Assembly: GCA_937923575.1 (NCBI GenBank) | Contig: CALDUL010000016.1 | Span: 1-64,000, forward strand | Reading direction: 5' to 3' | Source of the DNA: an uncultured Algimonas sp. | GTDB lineage: Bacteria; Pseudomonadota; Alphaproteobacteria; Caulobacterales; Maricaulaceae | DNA: 64,000 nt | Made by a program: the position numbers and the translations under genes | Part shown: piece by piece, positions 1 to 8,133 of the stretch | Position numbering within the stretch: the first letter of the stretch is position 1 | How the letters are laid out: each line of letters starts with the position of its first letter | Notes under the pieces: generated by a model | Told to the model about the DNA's origin: nothing | Database searches by the model: none | What the model saw: only the letters and a program-made list of their open reading frames with translations

Positions 1-273
1 GCCCAGACCATCAAACAGCTACAGAGCTTCGGCTATCAGGTCGTCGGGCTGGCGGGGGAAACCGAGACGACAGTCGCCGAAGCGCTTGAAGCGCCTGGAC
101 GCTATGCCTTGGTGATGGGCGCGGAAGGGCCGGGCCTGCGCGAACTGGTCGCCAAGAATTGCGACAAGCTGGCGAAAATTCCAATGAGCTCGCTTGGCGT
201 ACCCGGACAGGCAGAAAGCCTGAATGTCGCGACGGCCGCAGGGATCGCGCTCTATGAGGCGCGGCGTGGATAA
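1..273 (+). CDS. SpoU-family RNA 2'-O-methyltransferase, C-terminal fragment
   Basis: The reading frame is open from the first base and ends at TAA 271-273, giving the last 90 residues of a protein that starts outside the window. The sequence carries the SpoU/TrmH knot signatures: VMGAEGPGL (motif 2) and SLNVATAAGIALYE (motif 3), which form the S-adenosylmethionine site of the trefoil-knot methyltransferases. These enzymes methylate the ribose 2'-O of a 23S rRNA or tRNA nucleotide. The fragment fits RlmB (23S rRNA G2251) best, but the N-terminal substrate-binding domain is missing, so the exact RNA target cannot be fixed from what is visible. Confidence 0.85.
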   Translation, partial: AQTIKQLQSFGYQVVGLAGETETTVAEALEAPGRYALVMGAEGPGLRELVAKNCDKLAKIPMSSLGVPGQAESLNVATAAGIALYEARRG

Positions 274-325
274 TGCCGTGGGTGCGAGACGTCCCGAAGG
301 GATCCATTATACGCCAAGTCGCTCA

Positions 326-426
326 TCCCGTGCCACCGCACGGGACCCGGCAGATCCGTGTGAGCGCAGCGAACTCATCGACCGCTCGGTGAGTTGCGAG
401 AGCTGGACCCCGACTTTCGTCGGGGT
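326..426. repeat. REP-like element of two hairpins
   Basis: Two perfect short palindromes sit in the gap between the methyltransferase and ubiA. TCCCGTGC (326-333) pairs with GCACGGGA (338-345) around a CACC loop, and ACCCCGAC (407-414) pairs with GTCGGGGT (419-426) around TTTC. The 61-bp interior is non-coding. Hairpins with CCCCG/CGGGG stems placed outward from a short linker are a common form of dispersed extragenic repeat in alphaproteobacteria. No second copy was noticed in this window, so the repetitive nature is inferred from the form and not shown. Confidence 0.5.
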
Positions 427-442
427 GAGCGAAAGATAGACA

Positions 443-1366
443 TTGTCTGTCCCGCCCATGCACACGCCTGACGCATCCGCCAAACACTGGGTTAACCGAA
501 CGCCAGAGAGCGTGCGGCCCTATCTCCAGCTCGCGCGGCTCGATCGCCCGGTCGGTTACTGGCTGCTCGCACTGCCCGGATGGGTCGGACTGCTGCTGCC
601 GTGCTGGCTCTGTCGTCCCGGCTGGGAGCCGCTCACCTCGACCCTGCTCTGGGGTGCGCTGATACTGATCGGGGCCGTTGCCATGCGCGGAGCGGGATGC
701 ACCTATAACGATATCGTGGACCGCGAGCTGGACGCGCAGGTCGAGCGCACCAAGAGCCGCCCCCTGCCCTCTCGACGGGTCAACGTGCGGCAGGCGTGGG
801 TCTGGCTGTTCGCGCAAGTCGGTTTAGGTTTCGCAGTGTGGCTCGCCCTGCCGCTCGCCGCCAAACTCATCGCTTTGGGCAGTCTACCGCTCGTCGCCGC
901 CTATCCCTTCATGAAGCGCATCACCGGCTTTCCGCAGGTCTGGCTTGGGCTGACATTCAATTGGGCGGTGCTGGTGGCCTATTCGGTCAAGGCAGGCGGG
1001 TTACATCCGTCCGTGCTACTGGTCTATCTGGGACTGGCCGCATGGACCGTCGGCTACGACACGATCTACGCCATGCAGGACGCCGAGGACGACGCCCTCG
1101 TCGGCATACGGAGCACAGCGCTGAGCTTCGGCGGGCGCGTGAGACTTGGCGTCGCGGTAAGCTATGCAATCAGCGTCGCGCTCATCATATGGGGACTGCA
1201 AGTCAGCACCGACCCACGCGCGACCTACGCAGCGATACCCTTCGCAGCGCATATGGCGTGGCAAGTCTGGCGACTGCGCGAAGACCGGGCGCTGCCGCTT
1301 TTCAAGAGCAATGTGTGGGCGGCAGCCCTGCTGGTCGCAGGGCTGGCTGTTTGGGTCGCGGTCTAG
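443..1366 (+). CDS. ubiA: 4-hydroxybenzoate polyprenyltransferase
   Basis: An integral membrane prenyltransferase that attaches the polyprenyl tail to 4-hydroxybenzoate, the second step of ubiquinone synthesis. The protein is about 307 residues, the family's usual size. It has both aspartate-rich Mg-diphosphate motifs: NDIVDRELD at about residues 89-97 and YDTIYAMQDAEDD at about 205-217, separated by several hydrophobic helices. The N-terminal LDRPVGYWLL is also typical of UbiA. The start is uncertain: a TTG at 443 or an ATG at 458, and neither has a clear ribosome-binding site. It ends 7 bp before the convergent malate dehydrogenase gene. A second ubiquinone gene, ubiB, lies at the far end of the window. 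Confidence 0.9.
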   Translation: MSVPPMHTPDASAKHWVNRTPESVRPYLQLARLDRPVGYWLLALPGWVGLLLPCWLCRPGWEPLTSTLLWGALILIGAVAMRGAGCTYNDIVDRELDAQVERTKSRPLPSRRVNVRQAWVWLFAQVGLGFAVWLALPLAAKLIALGSLPLVAAYPFMKRITGFPQVWLGLTFNWAVLVAYSVKAGGLHPSVLLVYLGLAAWTVGYDTIYAMQDAEDDALVGIRSTALSFGGRVRLGVAVSYAISVALIIWGLQVSTDPRATYAAIPFAAHMAWQVWRLREDRALPLFKSNVWAAALLVAGLAVWVAV

Positions 1367-1373
1367 CGGAGGA

Positions 1374-2483
<1,110 letters not shown>

Positions 2484-2591
2484 TTAACGCGGCAATCCTA
2501 TCCGACTTTTCCACTTGCGCACAGGTCCCGGCTCTCGCAGACGCGACGGGTCGTGTGGGGACGGCAAGGGGCACAAGAAAAGCGAGCGTCC

Positions 2592-3005
2592 ATGGGTTCC
2601 GTTTTCGATAGTCTGGCGCAGGGTTTCCCCTGGCTGATCTTCTACCTTCTGACAGTGTCCGTCCTCTATGTCGGCGGCATCTTCGTCTATGTGAAGCTGA
2701 CCCCGCACCGCGAGTTCGAGCTGGTCGGCTCCGGCAATATGGCAGCGGCAATCCATCTCTCGGCGCTGATCGTCAGCCTCGCCCTGCCCTTGGCGGCCAC
2801 ATTGGTGCACAAGATTTCGCTGTTTGACGTGGCGATCTGGGGTCTGTTTTCGCTGGCGCTGCAACTCTTCCTCTTCCGGGTCACGGATTTGGTCTTTCGC
2901 GGCATGCCGCAGTTGATCGAACAGGATGTACCCGGCCCAGCCATGGTGCTGGCGGCATTCAAGCTGGCGGGCGCGATCATCCTCGCCTTCGCCATCGCGG
3001 GCTGA
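2592..3005 (+). CDS. DUF350-family inner membrane protein
   Basis: A 137-residue, very hydrophobic protein with four predicted membrane helices (about residues 8-30, 47-68, 73-95 and 115-136). It resembles the DUF350/YjfL family, whose biochemical role is unknown. ATG 2592 is chosen because it opens directly onto the first helix; a slightly longer frame begins at 2553. It is the first gene of a tightly packed run on the + strand (protease, extensin-like protein, membrane protein, methyltransferase), which suggests an envelope-related transcription unit. Confidence 0.65.
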   Translation: MGSVFDSLAQGFPWLIFYLLTVSVLYVGGIFVYVKLTPHREFELVGSGNMAAAIHLSALIVSLALPLAATLVHKISLFDVAIWGLFSLALQLFLFRVTDLVFRGMPQLIEQDVPGPAMVLAAFKLAGAIILAFAIAG

Positions 3006-3837
3006 TCCTATCCGCTGGCTCCGCTTCATACCGGATTGGGCGATCTACGCCGCCATCGTGGTCATCATACTTGGCATCGCGAACCGCTCCGGGCCGTCTA
3101 TCGACGACCCCGCGCCGCCGCCGCCCGGCCTCGGCCCGCTGCTACCGTCGGAGACGCCGCGCGACGAGCGCATTTTGGTCGAGATCGACGCACCGAAATC
3201 GGGCATCGGCACGGCCTTCGCCTCTAATGCGTCAGGCCAATGGGTAACGGCGCGCCACGTCGTGGACAGCTGTGACCAAGTCGGTGTGCAGATCGGCGCG
3301 CGCCAGCTGCTGCGGATTGACGAAACCCTGATCGACGAGACGGCCGACATCGCCGTGCTGCAATCGGGCTGGAGCCGCAAACCGCTCGCGGCCGATCTGA
3401 CCTCGCAGCGCCAGATAGGAGAGACCGGCTATTTCTTCGGCTATCCGCAGGGCCGCCCAGGCGAGGTCGTCGGGCGCCTGATGAGCCGCGGCCGGATGCA
3501 GATCCGCGGGCGCTATGACACGGATGAGGGCGTGCTGATCTGGTCCGAAGTTGCGCGCACCTCCGGCCTCCGAAAGTCACTTGGCGGGCTGTCTGGTGGC
3601 CCCGTGCTCGACAAGGACGGCGAGGTCATCGGTGTCGTCGCAGCCGAGACGCCCGCCATGAACGGGCGTCGGCGGGGCCGGGTCTATACCGTCACGCCGC
3701 GCAGCCTGTCGCGCGTCCTGGCCACCTCCGGCACCGTCCCCGTACCGATCGACATGGACAGCTATCCCATAGCGGCTGACCGACTGCGCCGCGACCGCCG
3801 CATCGCACAGGTCGTATGCCTGAACGAGGACAGCTGA
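2926..3837 (+). CDS. membrane-anchored trypsin-like serine protease
   Basis: The catalytic triad of the chymotrypsin/HtrA fold is visible: His in VTARHVVD (about residue 110 of the longest frame), Asp in ETADIAVLQ (about 140) and Ser in GGLSGGPVLD (about 222). A single hydrophobic stretch, WAIYAAIVVIILGIA, precedes a proline-rich linker, so the protease domain is probably periplasmic and tethered. No PDZ domain is seen. The start is unresolved: the only in-frame ATG (2926) overlaps the DUF350 gene by 80 bp, while GTG 3058 would cut the membrane anchor. The stop overlaps the next gene by 22 bp. Its substrate is unknown. Confidence 0.75.
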   Translation: MYPAQPWCWRHSSWRARSSSPSPSRADPIRWLRFIPDWAIYAAIVVIILGIANRSGPSIDDPAPPPPGLGPLLPSETPRDERILVEIDAPKSGIGTAFASNASGQWVTARHVVDSCDQVGVQIGARQLLRIDETLIDETADIAVLQSGWSRKPLAADLTSQRQIGETGYFFGYPQGRPGEVVGRLMSRGRMQIRGRYDTDEGVLIWSEVARTSGLRKSLGGLSGGPVLDKDGEVIGVVAAETPAMNGRRRGRVYTVTPRSLSRVLATSGTVPVPIDMDSYPIAADRLRRDRRIAQVVCLNEDS

Positions 3838-4538
3838 CGTTGCGGGGCTGGCTGGTCCTCGCAGGCCTCATTGCAGTGATGGGTGCGGGCGCTTGGGCGG
3901 CGGACCGCTATATCCCCGCGCAGCACCTCCCCTGGAAACCGCTCGATCCCGCCCTGCCGCTTGGCTACGCGACCAAGGGGCAGCTGCTTCGGCTGTCCGT
4001 CTCGCCGTCGGATGTGTGCATGGATATGGCCCGCGACATTGCAGGCTTCGAGACGATCCCCAGCGAGCCAAAGAACGCCGCCGAGCCCTGCGGCTGGGAC
4101 GTGGCGCGGCTGGTCTATGGCAATGCAGATGCAGTGCTCGCGCCGGGCGAGGCCAATATGCAGTGCCCGCTCTCCGTCGCCAGCTTTCTCTGGCTGCGAG
4201 AGGTGGAAACGCTGGCTCAGGACCGCTTCGGTCAGAGCCTCGCGCGCATCCACCACATGGGCACCTACTCCTGCCGCCGTCAGCGCGGGAATGGGTCAGG
4301 GCGCTGGAGCGAACACGCCTTTGCCAATGCGTGGGATATCGGCGCGTTCGAGCTGGCCAATGGTCGGCTGGTCCGGGTGCTGAGCGGATGGGACGGCGAG
4401 CCAGAGGAACAGGCCTTTCTTCGCGATGTCCGCCGCGCAGCCTGCAAGGTCTTCAACGTCACGCTCAGCCCCGACTATAACGCGGCCCATAAAGATCACC
4501 TGCACGTCGACATGGGTCCGTCTTCCGCATGCCGCTAA
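3816..4538 (+). CDS. extensin-like C-terminal domain protein
   Basis: A 240-residue protein with an N-terminal membrane anchor (residues about 10-28) followed by the extensin-like C domain found in many alphaproteobacterial envelope proteins. Diagnostic stretches are GTYSCRRQ, SEHAFANAWDIGAF and LSPDYNAAHKDHLHVD. The conserved histidines and aspartates in SEH, D-I and H-x-D resemble the metal-site layout of peptidoglycan-processing metallopeptidases, so a cell-wall role is plausible but not shown. It starts inside the 3' end of the protease gene, indicating translational coupling. Confidence 0.85.
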   Translation: MPERGQLTLRGWLVLAGLIAVMGAGAWAADRYIPAQHLPWKPLDPALPLGYATKGQLLRLSVSPSDVCMDMARDIAGFETIPSEPKNAAEPCGWDVARLVYGNADAVLAPGEANMQCPLSVASFLWLREVETLAQDRFGQSLARIHHMGTYSCRRQRGNGSGRWSEHAFANAWDIGAFELANGRLVRVLSGWDGEPEEQAFLRDVRRAACKVFNVTLSPDYNAAHKDHLHVDMGPSSACR

Positions 4539-4556
4539 AGCGCGTTAGGGGACCGC

Positions 4557-5081
4557 ATGCATGTTCTTCTTTTGCTACTCGGTGGTGCCGCTACGATCTT
4601 CTTCTACCTGTCGCGGATTTCGCGCGGGGCGCAGGATGTGGCGGATGCAGCGCAGACCATTTCCAACATACCCCGCCGCCGCCGCCACGCCAAGGCGGTC
4701 AACACGCGCGGGCTGGCGCTGGTGCAATCTCCCGTCGAAGCCGCCACCGTGCTCATGCTCTCTATCTCACGCATGTCGGATGACCGCCGCCTCAGCGACC
4801 GGGAGCGCGCCATGATCGAACGCCAGCTGGTGTCGCAGATGGCAATGGAGTCGGAAGACGCGGACGGCATGGTGCTGCAAATGGAGCTGGTCCACGAGGA
4901 CGTCACCCTGCCCGAGACCGCGCTCTTTCCCATGGTCGATATCCTGCTGAACAGCATCGACAACGCGGACGCGCGCAGGCTCGCCAGCATGATGAACGCA
5001 GTGGCCGAAGTACATGGCAAAACGCATGAGCAGCTGGACTTCATCCGCCGCTACCGCAACCGCATGGGGCTGCTCGGATGA
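4557..5081 (+). CDS. unknown protein with N-terminal membrane helix
   Basis: I do not recognise a family. The 174-residue product begins with one hydrophobic segment (residues about 2-18) and continues as a soluble, mostly helical and acidic domain with regularly spaced leucines (for example RERAMIERQLVSQM and LLNSIDNADARRLASMM). The helical character loosely recalls TerB-like domains, but no metal-binding pattern is evident. It lies 18 bp after the extensin-like gene and overlaps the methyltransferase gene by 4 bp (ATGA), so it is almost certainly co-translated with them. Confidence 0.7.
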   Translation: MHVLLLLLGGAATIFFYLSRISRGAQDVADAAQTISNIPRRRRHAKAVNTRGLALVQSPVEAATVLMLSISRMSDDRRLSDRERAMIERQLVSQMAMESEDADGMVLQMELVHEDVTLPETALFPMVDILLNSIDNADARRLASMMNAVAEVHGKTHEQLDFIRRYRNRMGLLG

Positions 5082-5890
5082 GCCTTGACCGGAACGCCTA
5101 TGACGCGCGCGTGGATGCGCTGATCCAAGAGCATATCCCAGAACTGCGCGTCTATTTGCGCAACCACGCGCAGCGCTTTTTCGAGCTCTTCTCCACTGTT
5201 GCCGAATTGTGCGGCGAGTTACCCGCACCGCGTATTCTCGAAGTCGGGACGTCCCCCTTTTCCGCGCTCTATCGTGACATGTTCCCACGGGCAAAACTGA
5301 CGACGGTGGACCGACCCAAGCGTATGGACGGCACGTCGGCGCGCGAAGCCAAGCGGCGCTACGGCTCTGTGCGTCACCACAATGTCGATCTGAACCGCAA
5401 GCCCCTGCCCGTGATCGGGCAGTTCGATGTCATCGTCTTTAGCGAAATTCTGGAGCATCTGACAGTCGCGCCAGAGCAGGTCATCAGCGAGCTCATCGCC
5501 AATCTCGCACCTGAAGGCTCGCTTTATCTGACCACACCCAATGTGTTTTCCTACCGCCATCTGATGCAGACGCGCCACCGCCAGAACCCGCGGCCGGAGC
5601 TTTTCCGCCGTGGCGAAGACGTCCATGCGACATACCACGTGCGAGAATACGCCATGACGGAGATCGTGGCCGCGGTCCACGCGGCGGGTGGGCGTACAGT
5701 TTCGGGCACCTATTCCGATTGCTGGGAGCGAGAACCGGACGTCGCCGCAAAGCTCGCGCGCTTTCCCTATTTGCAGGGCAATCTGGTCATCATCGCCAAA
5801 CGCGCTGAGTCGACCGACAGCCAGACTCAGATCGAGTTCCCGATGTTCGGCGCTTTCGACCCGCTACGCCAGGATCTACACGAGGTCTAA
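5078..5890 (+). CDS. class I SAM-dependent methyltransferase
   Basis: A 270-residue protein with the Rossmann methyltransferase core. Motif I is ILEVGTSPF at about residues 52-60; the acidic residue after strand 2 is in TTVDR; motif IV-like FDVIVFSEILEHL is at about 112-124; and LYLTTPNV follows. The EILEHL stretch is typical of methyltransferase-11/23 type enzymes acting on small molecules, lipids or sugars. The acceptor is unknown. It starts in the ATGA overlap with the upstream membrane protein gene and its 3' end overlaps the convergent zinc exporter gene by 4 bp. Confidence 0.8.
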   Translation: MSLDRNAYDARVDALIQEHIPELRVYLRNHAQRFFELFSTVAELCGELPAPRILEVGTSPFSALYRDMFPRAKLTTVDRPKRMDGTSAREAKRRYGSVRHHNVDLNRKPLPVIGQFDVIVFSEILEHLTVAPEQVISELIANLAPEGSLYLTTPNVFSYRHLMQTRHRQNPRPELFRRGEDVHATYHVREYAMTEIVAAVHAAGGRTVSGTYSDCWEREPDVAAKLARFPYLQGNLVIIAKRAESTDSQTQIEFPMFGAFDPLRQDLHEV

Positions 5891-6783
5891 AGCCTCTCGA
5901 TCGTGACGTCGTCCGCCGCTTTTCCCAGCGCATGGCGGGCCTTGTCGATTGCGTCGTCGTCGCCGCGCGCGCGCAGCGTTACGACCGTCCGCTCCGGCGT
6001 CAGCGACCAGACGCGCAACTGTTCGATCTCGAGCCCGTCGATGGCGTCGAGTTCTGTGCGCAGAGCGCCTGCCTCACGGGGCGCCCCCTGCATCAGCACG
6101 CGCGCGCTATCCCGCGCCAGCCCGTAAGCGCTGCGAAGGATGAGCAGCGCAACGAGCACAGACAGGATTGGATCGGCAGCAACCCAACCCGTCGCCATGA
6201 TGATGAGCGCGGCCAAGATCGCGGCGGCGCTGCCAAGCAGATCTCCGAGCACATGCAACATGGCCCCGCGTATGTTCAAATTCTCGGCGTCCGCGCCCAT
6301 GAGAATCCAGAAGACGAGCACGTTCACGCCCAGCCCCGCGAGCGCGACCCAGAGCATGGGGCCCGCTAATACCTCCGCAGGGGACGCCAATCGCTCGATG
6401 GCTTCCCAGACGATCCAACCCGCGACGGCGAACAGCGTCAGCCCGTTCACAAAGGCCACCAGAATCGGCACGCGGTCATAGCCGAAGGTATAATCCGGCG
6501 TGGCGGGGCGCTGGGCGATGCGGAAGGCCACCCATGCCATGGCGAGCGCGGCGAAATCGGTGACCATATGACCGGCATCGGCGAGCAGAGCGAGCGAGCC
6601 GGAGATCAATCCGCCCGCGACTTCGACACCGACAAACAGTCCTGTCAGCAGGGCGGCGAGGCCGACGCGACGGGCGTTATCCGCTGTCACCGACGGTGCG
6701 TGAGAGTGTCCATGGCCGTGGCCGTGACCATGATGGTCATGCAAATGGCCGTGACCGTGGTGATCGTGGTGATGTTCAGCCAT
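5887..6783 (-). CDS. CDF-family zinc/divalent cation exporter
   Basis: A 298-residue cation diffusion facilitator expected to export Zn2+ (possibly Co2+ or Cd2+) from the cytoplasm by proton antiport. The first 27 residues are an extreme His/Gly-rich metal-binding tail (HHHDHHGHGHLHDHHGHG and onward). The transport site residues appear as HMVTD in helix 2 (about residues 72-76) and HVLGD in helix 5 (about 176-180), the HxxxD pairs that select zinc in CzcD/ZitB-type members. The C-terminal cytoplasmic dimerisation domain is present. No metal-responsive regulator is adjacent. Confidence 0.9.
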   Translation of the reverse strand: MAEHHHDHHGHGHLHDHHGHGHGHGHSHAPSVTADNARRVGLAALLTGLFVGVEVAGGLISGSLALLADAGHMVTDFAALAMAWVAFRIAQRPATPDYTFGYDRVPILVAFVNGLTLFAVAGWIVWEAIERLASPAEVLAGPMLWVALAGLGVNVLVFWILMGADAENLNIRGAMLHVLGDLLGSAAAILAALIIMATGWVAADPILSVLVALLILRSAYGLARDSARVLMQGAPREAGALRTELDAIDGLEIEQLRVWSLTPERTVVTLRARGDDDAIDKARHALGKAADDVTIERL

Positions 6784-6851
6784 GACTGCGCTCTGCCACG
6801 CTTCCAGCTCGCCTTAAAGGTTGCTCAATCCGATTTTGCTATGGCGAGGCG

Positions 6852-7967
6852 ATGAGCAGCCCTCTTTCCATATCCACGATTGCGACCGACGCGATGTCAG
6901 AGACAGACCGCACGGCATGGCTCGCCCTTCGCGACGCTCACCCCGAGCTCGAAAGTCCGTACCACCATCCCGATTATCACCAGCTGGTCCACGCGCATAT
7001 GGGCGGCGGAAAGCTGAGCCTCGCGCGCGACGGGCACACGCTGGTTGCCGTGCTGCCATGGCAGGGCGGTCGCTTCGCCCGCGCGTCCGGCGCACCGATG
7101 AGCGACTATCAGACCGTGATCGCGGACCCAGCGCGCGCCTTGAACGCCGATGCCTTGCTGCGCGGGCAGGCCGTCGGTGCATTTCACTACACGGCCATGC
7201 CCAGCGACGATCAATCAGGCCAGCCCACGGCGCGCATCGCCCTCGCTTCCGCCGACAAATGGCGCGCGGAACAGGACGGCTCCTACCGCCGTCATCTGAA
7301 ATCGACCCGCCGTCGTATCCGCAAGGCCGAGACCGAAGTCGGGGAGCGGCGCTTTGTCCATCAGTCCCGCGATATCGACGCCTATGCGGCGTTGATGCGC
7401 TGGAAGTCGGAGAAATTCTCGGAGACTGGAAAATACGACGTGCTCGCCAATCCCGGCACGTCCGGCCTGCTACGCGAGTTATGGGAGCGCGGCCCGAGCG
7501 CCGAATTGCGTGCCGATCTCCATGTGCTCTATTTCGGCGACCGCATCGCGGCGTGTGATCTCGGCATTACCGACGGGCGCATTTTTCACAGCTGGATCGT
7601 CGGCTATGACGCGGAGCTATTACCTTACGCACCCGGCATTCAACTGCTTGAGGGCGTCATCGATGCGAGCGACGCCATCGGCTACCGCGTCATCGATCTT
7701 GGTCCGGGTCTGGACGGCTACAAGCGCCACTATGCGAGTCATTCGCGCCATGTCGCGGGCGGCGTTGTGACACTGCCGAGCGCGGCGGGTGCGCTGGCTG
7801 GTCTCTATGACCGCGCCGAAGACCGCCTGCGCGCGCGGACCGGCGATGCGTTGGGCAAGGCCCGCCGCCGCTACAGTCAGATCGCCGCCTGCGAGCCGCG
7901 ATTCGGCGGTCAAGCCAAGGCAATGGGACAGGCACTCGGCGCACACTTCGGCCGCAAACCCGCCTGA
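6852..7967 (+). CDS. CelD/BcsL-type GNAT-like acyltransferase
   Basis: A 371-residue protein of the CelD/FemAB-like acetyltransferase group (Acetyltransf_6). The recognisable core is YRRHLKSTRRRIRKAE (about residues 145-160), the central RWKSEKF block, and the C-terminal APGIQLLEG ... DLGPGLDGYKRHYA, where the acyl-CoA fold ends. Relatives act in exopolysaccharide or cell-envelope modification, often near cellulose genes, but none are here, so the acceptor is unknown. It is transcribed divergently from the zinc exporter across a 68-bp gap. Confidence 0.8.
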   Translation: MSSPLSISTIATDAMSETDRTAWLALRDAHPELESPYHHPDYHQLVHAHMGGGKLSLARDGHTLVAVLPWQGGRFARASGAPMSDYQTVIADPARALNADALLRGQAVGAFHYTAMPSDDQSGQPTARIALASADKWRAEQDGSYRRHLKSTRRRIRKAETEVGERRFVHQSRDIDAYAALMRWKSEKFSETGKYDVLANPGTSGLLRELWERGPSAELRADLHVLYFGDRIAACDLGITDGRIFHSWIVGYDAELLPYAPGIQLLEGVIDASDAIGYRVIDLGPGLDGYKRHYASHSRHVAGGVVTLPSAAGALAGLYDRAEDRLRARTGDALGKARRRYSQIAACEPRFGGQAKAMGQALGAHFGRKPA

Positions 7968-8041
7968 CCAGTGCTGTTTTTGCCTTGTGTTGCGATCGCG
8001 CAACGCCTCTCACCGCATATGTGACAAAGTCGCGACACCGC

Positions 8042-8069
8042 GTGACAAGTGTAATTTGCTCGCTATAGC
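8042..8069 (+). promoter_or_regulatory. candidate sigma-70-type promoter of the TonB receptor gene
   Basis: GTGACA at 8042-8047 and TATAGC at 8064-8069 are separated by 16 bp and lie about 65 bp upstream of the receptor's ATG. This is the best -35/-10 match in the 166-bp gap. The leader then contains the ribosome-binding site GGGGAG just before 8134. The match is by eye and unverified. Confidence 0.35.
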
Positions 8070-8133
8070 TAGACCCTGAGGGTGAAAACACCCCGTTAAT
8101 TATGAACGAAAATCGTTCGGGGAGAATCAAGCG

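Noticed and set aside
7989-8004. GTTGCG-ATCG-CGCAAC palindrome as terminator after the acyltransferase gene
   Set aside because: The T run precedes instead of follows it; no evidence for termination.
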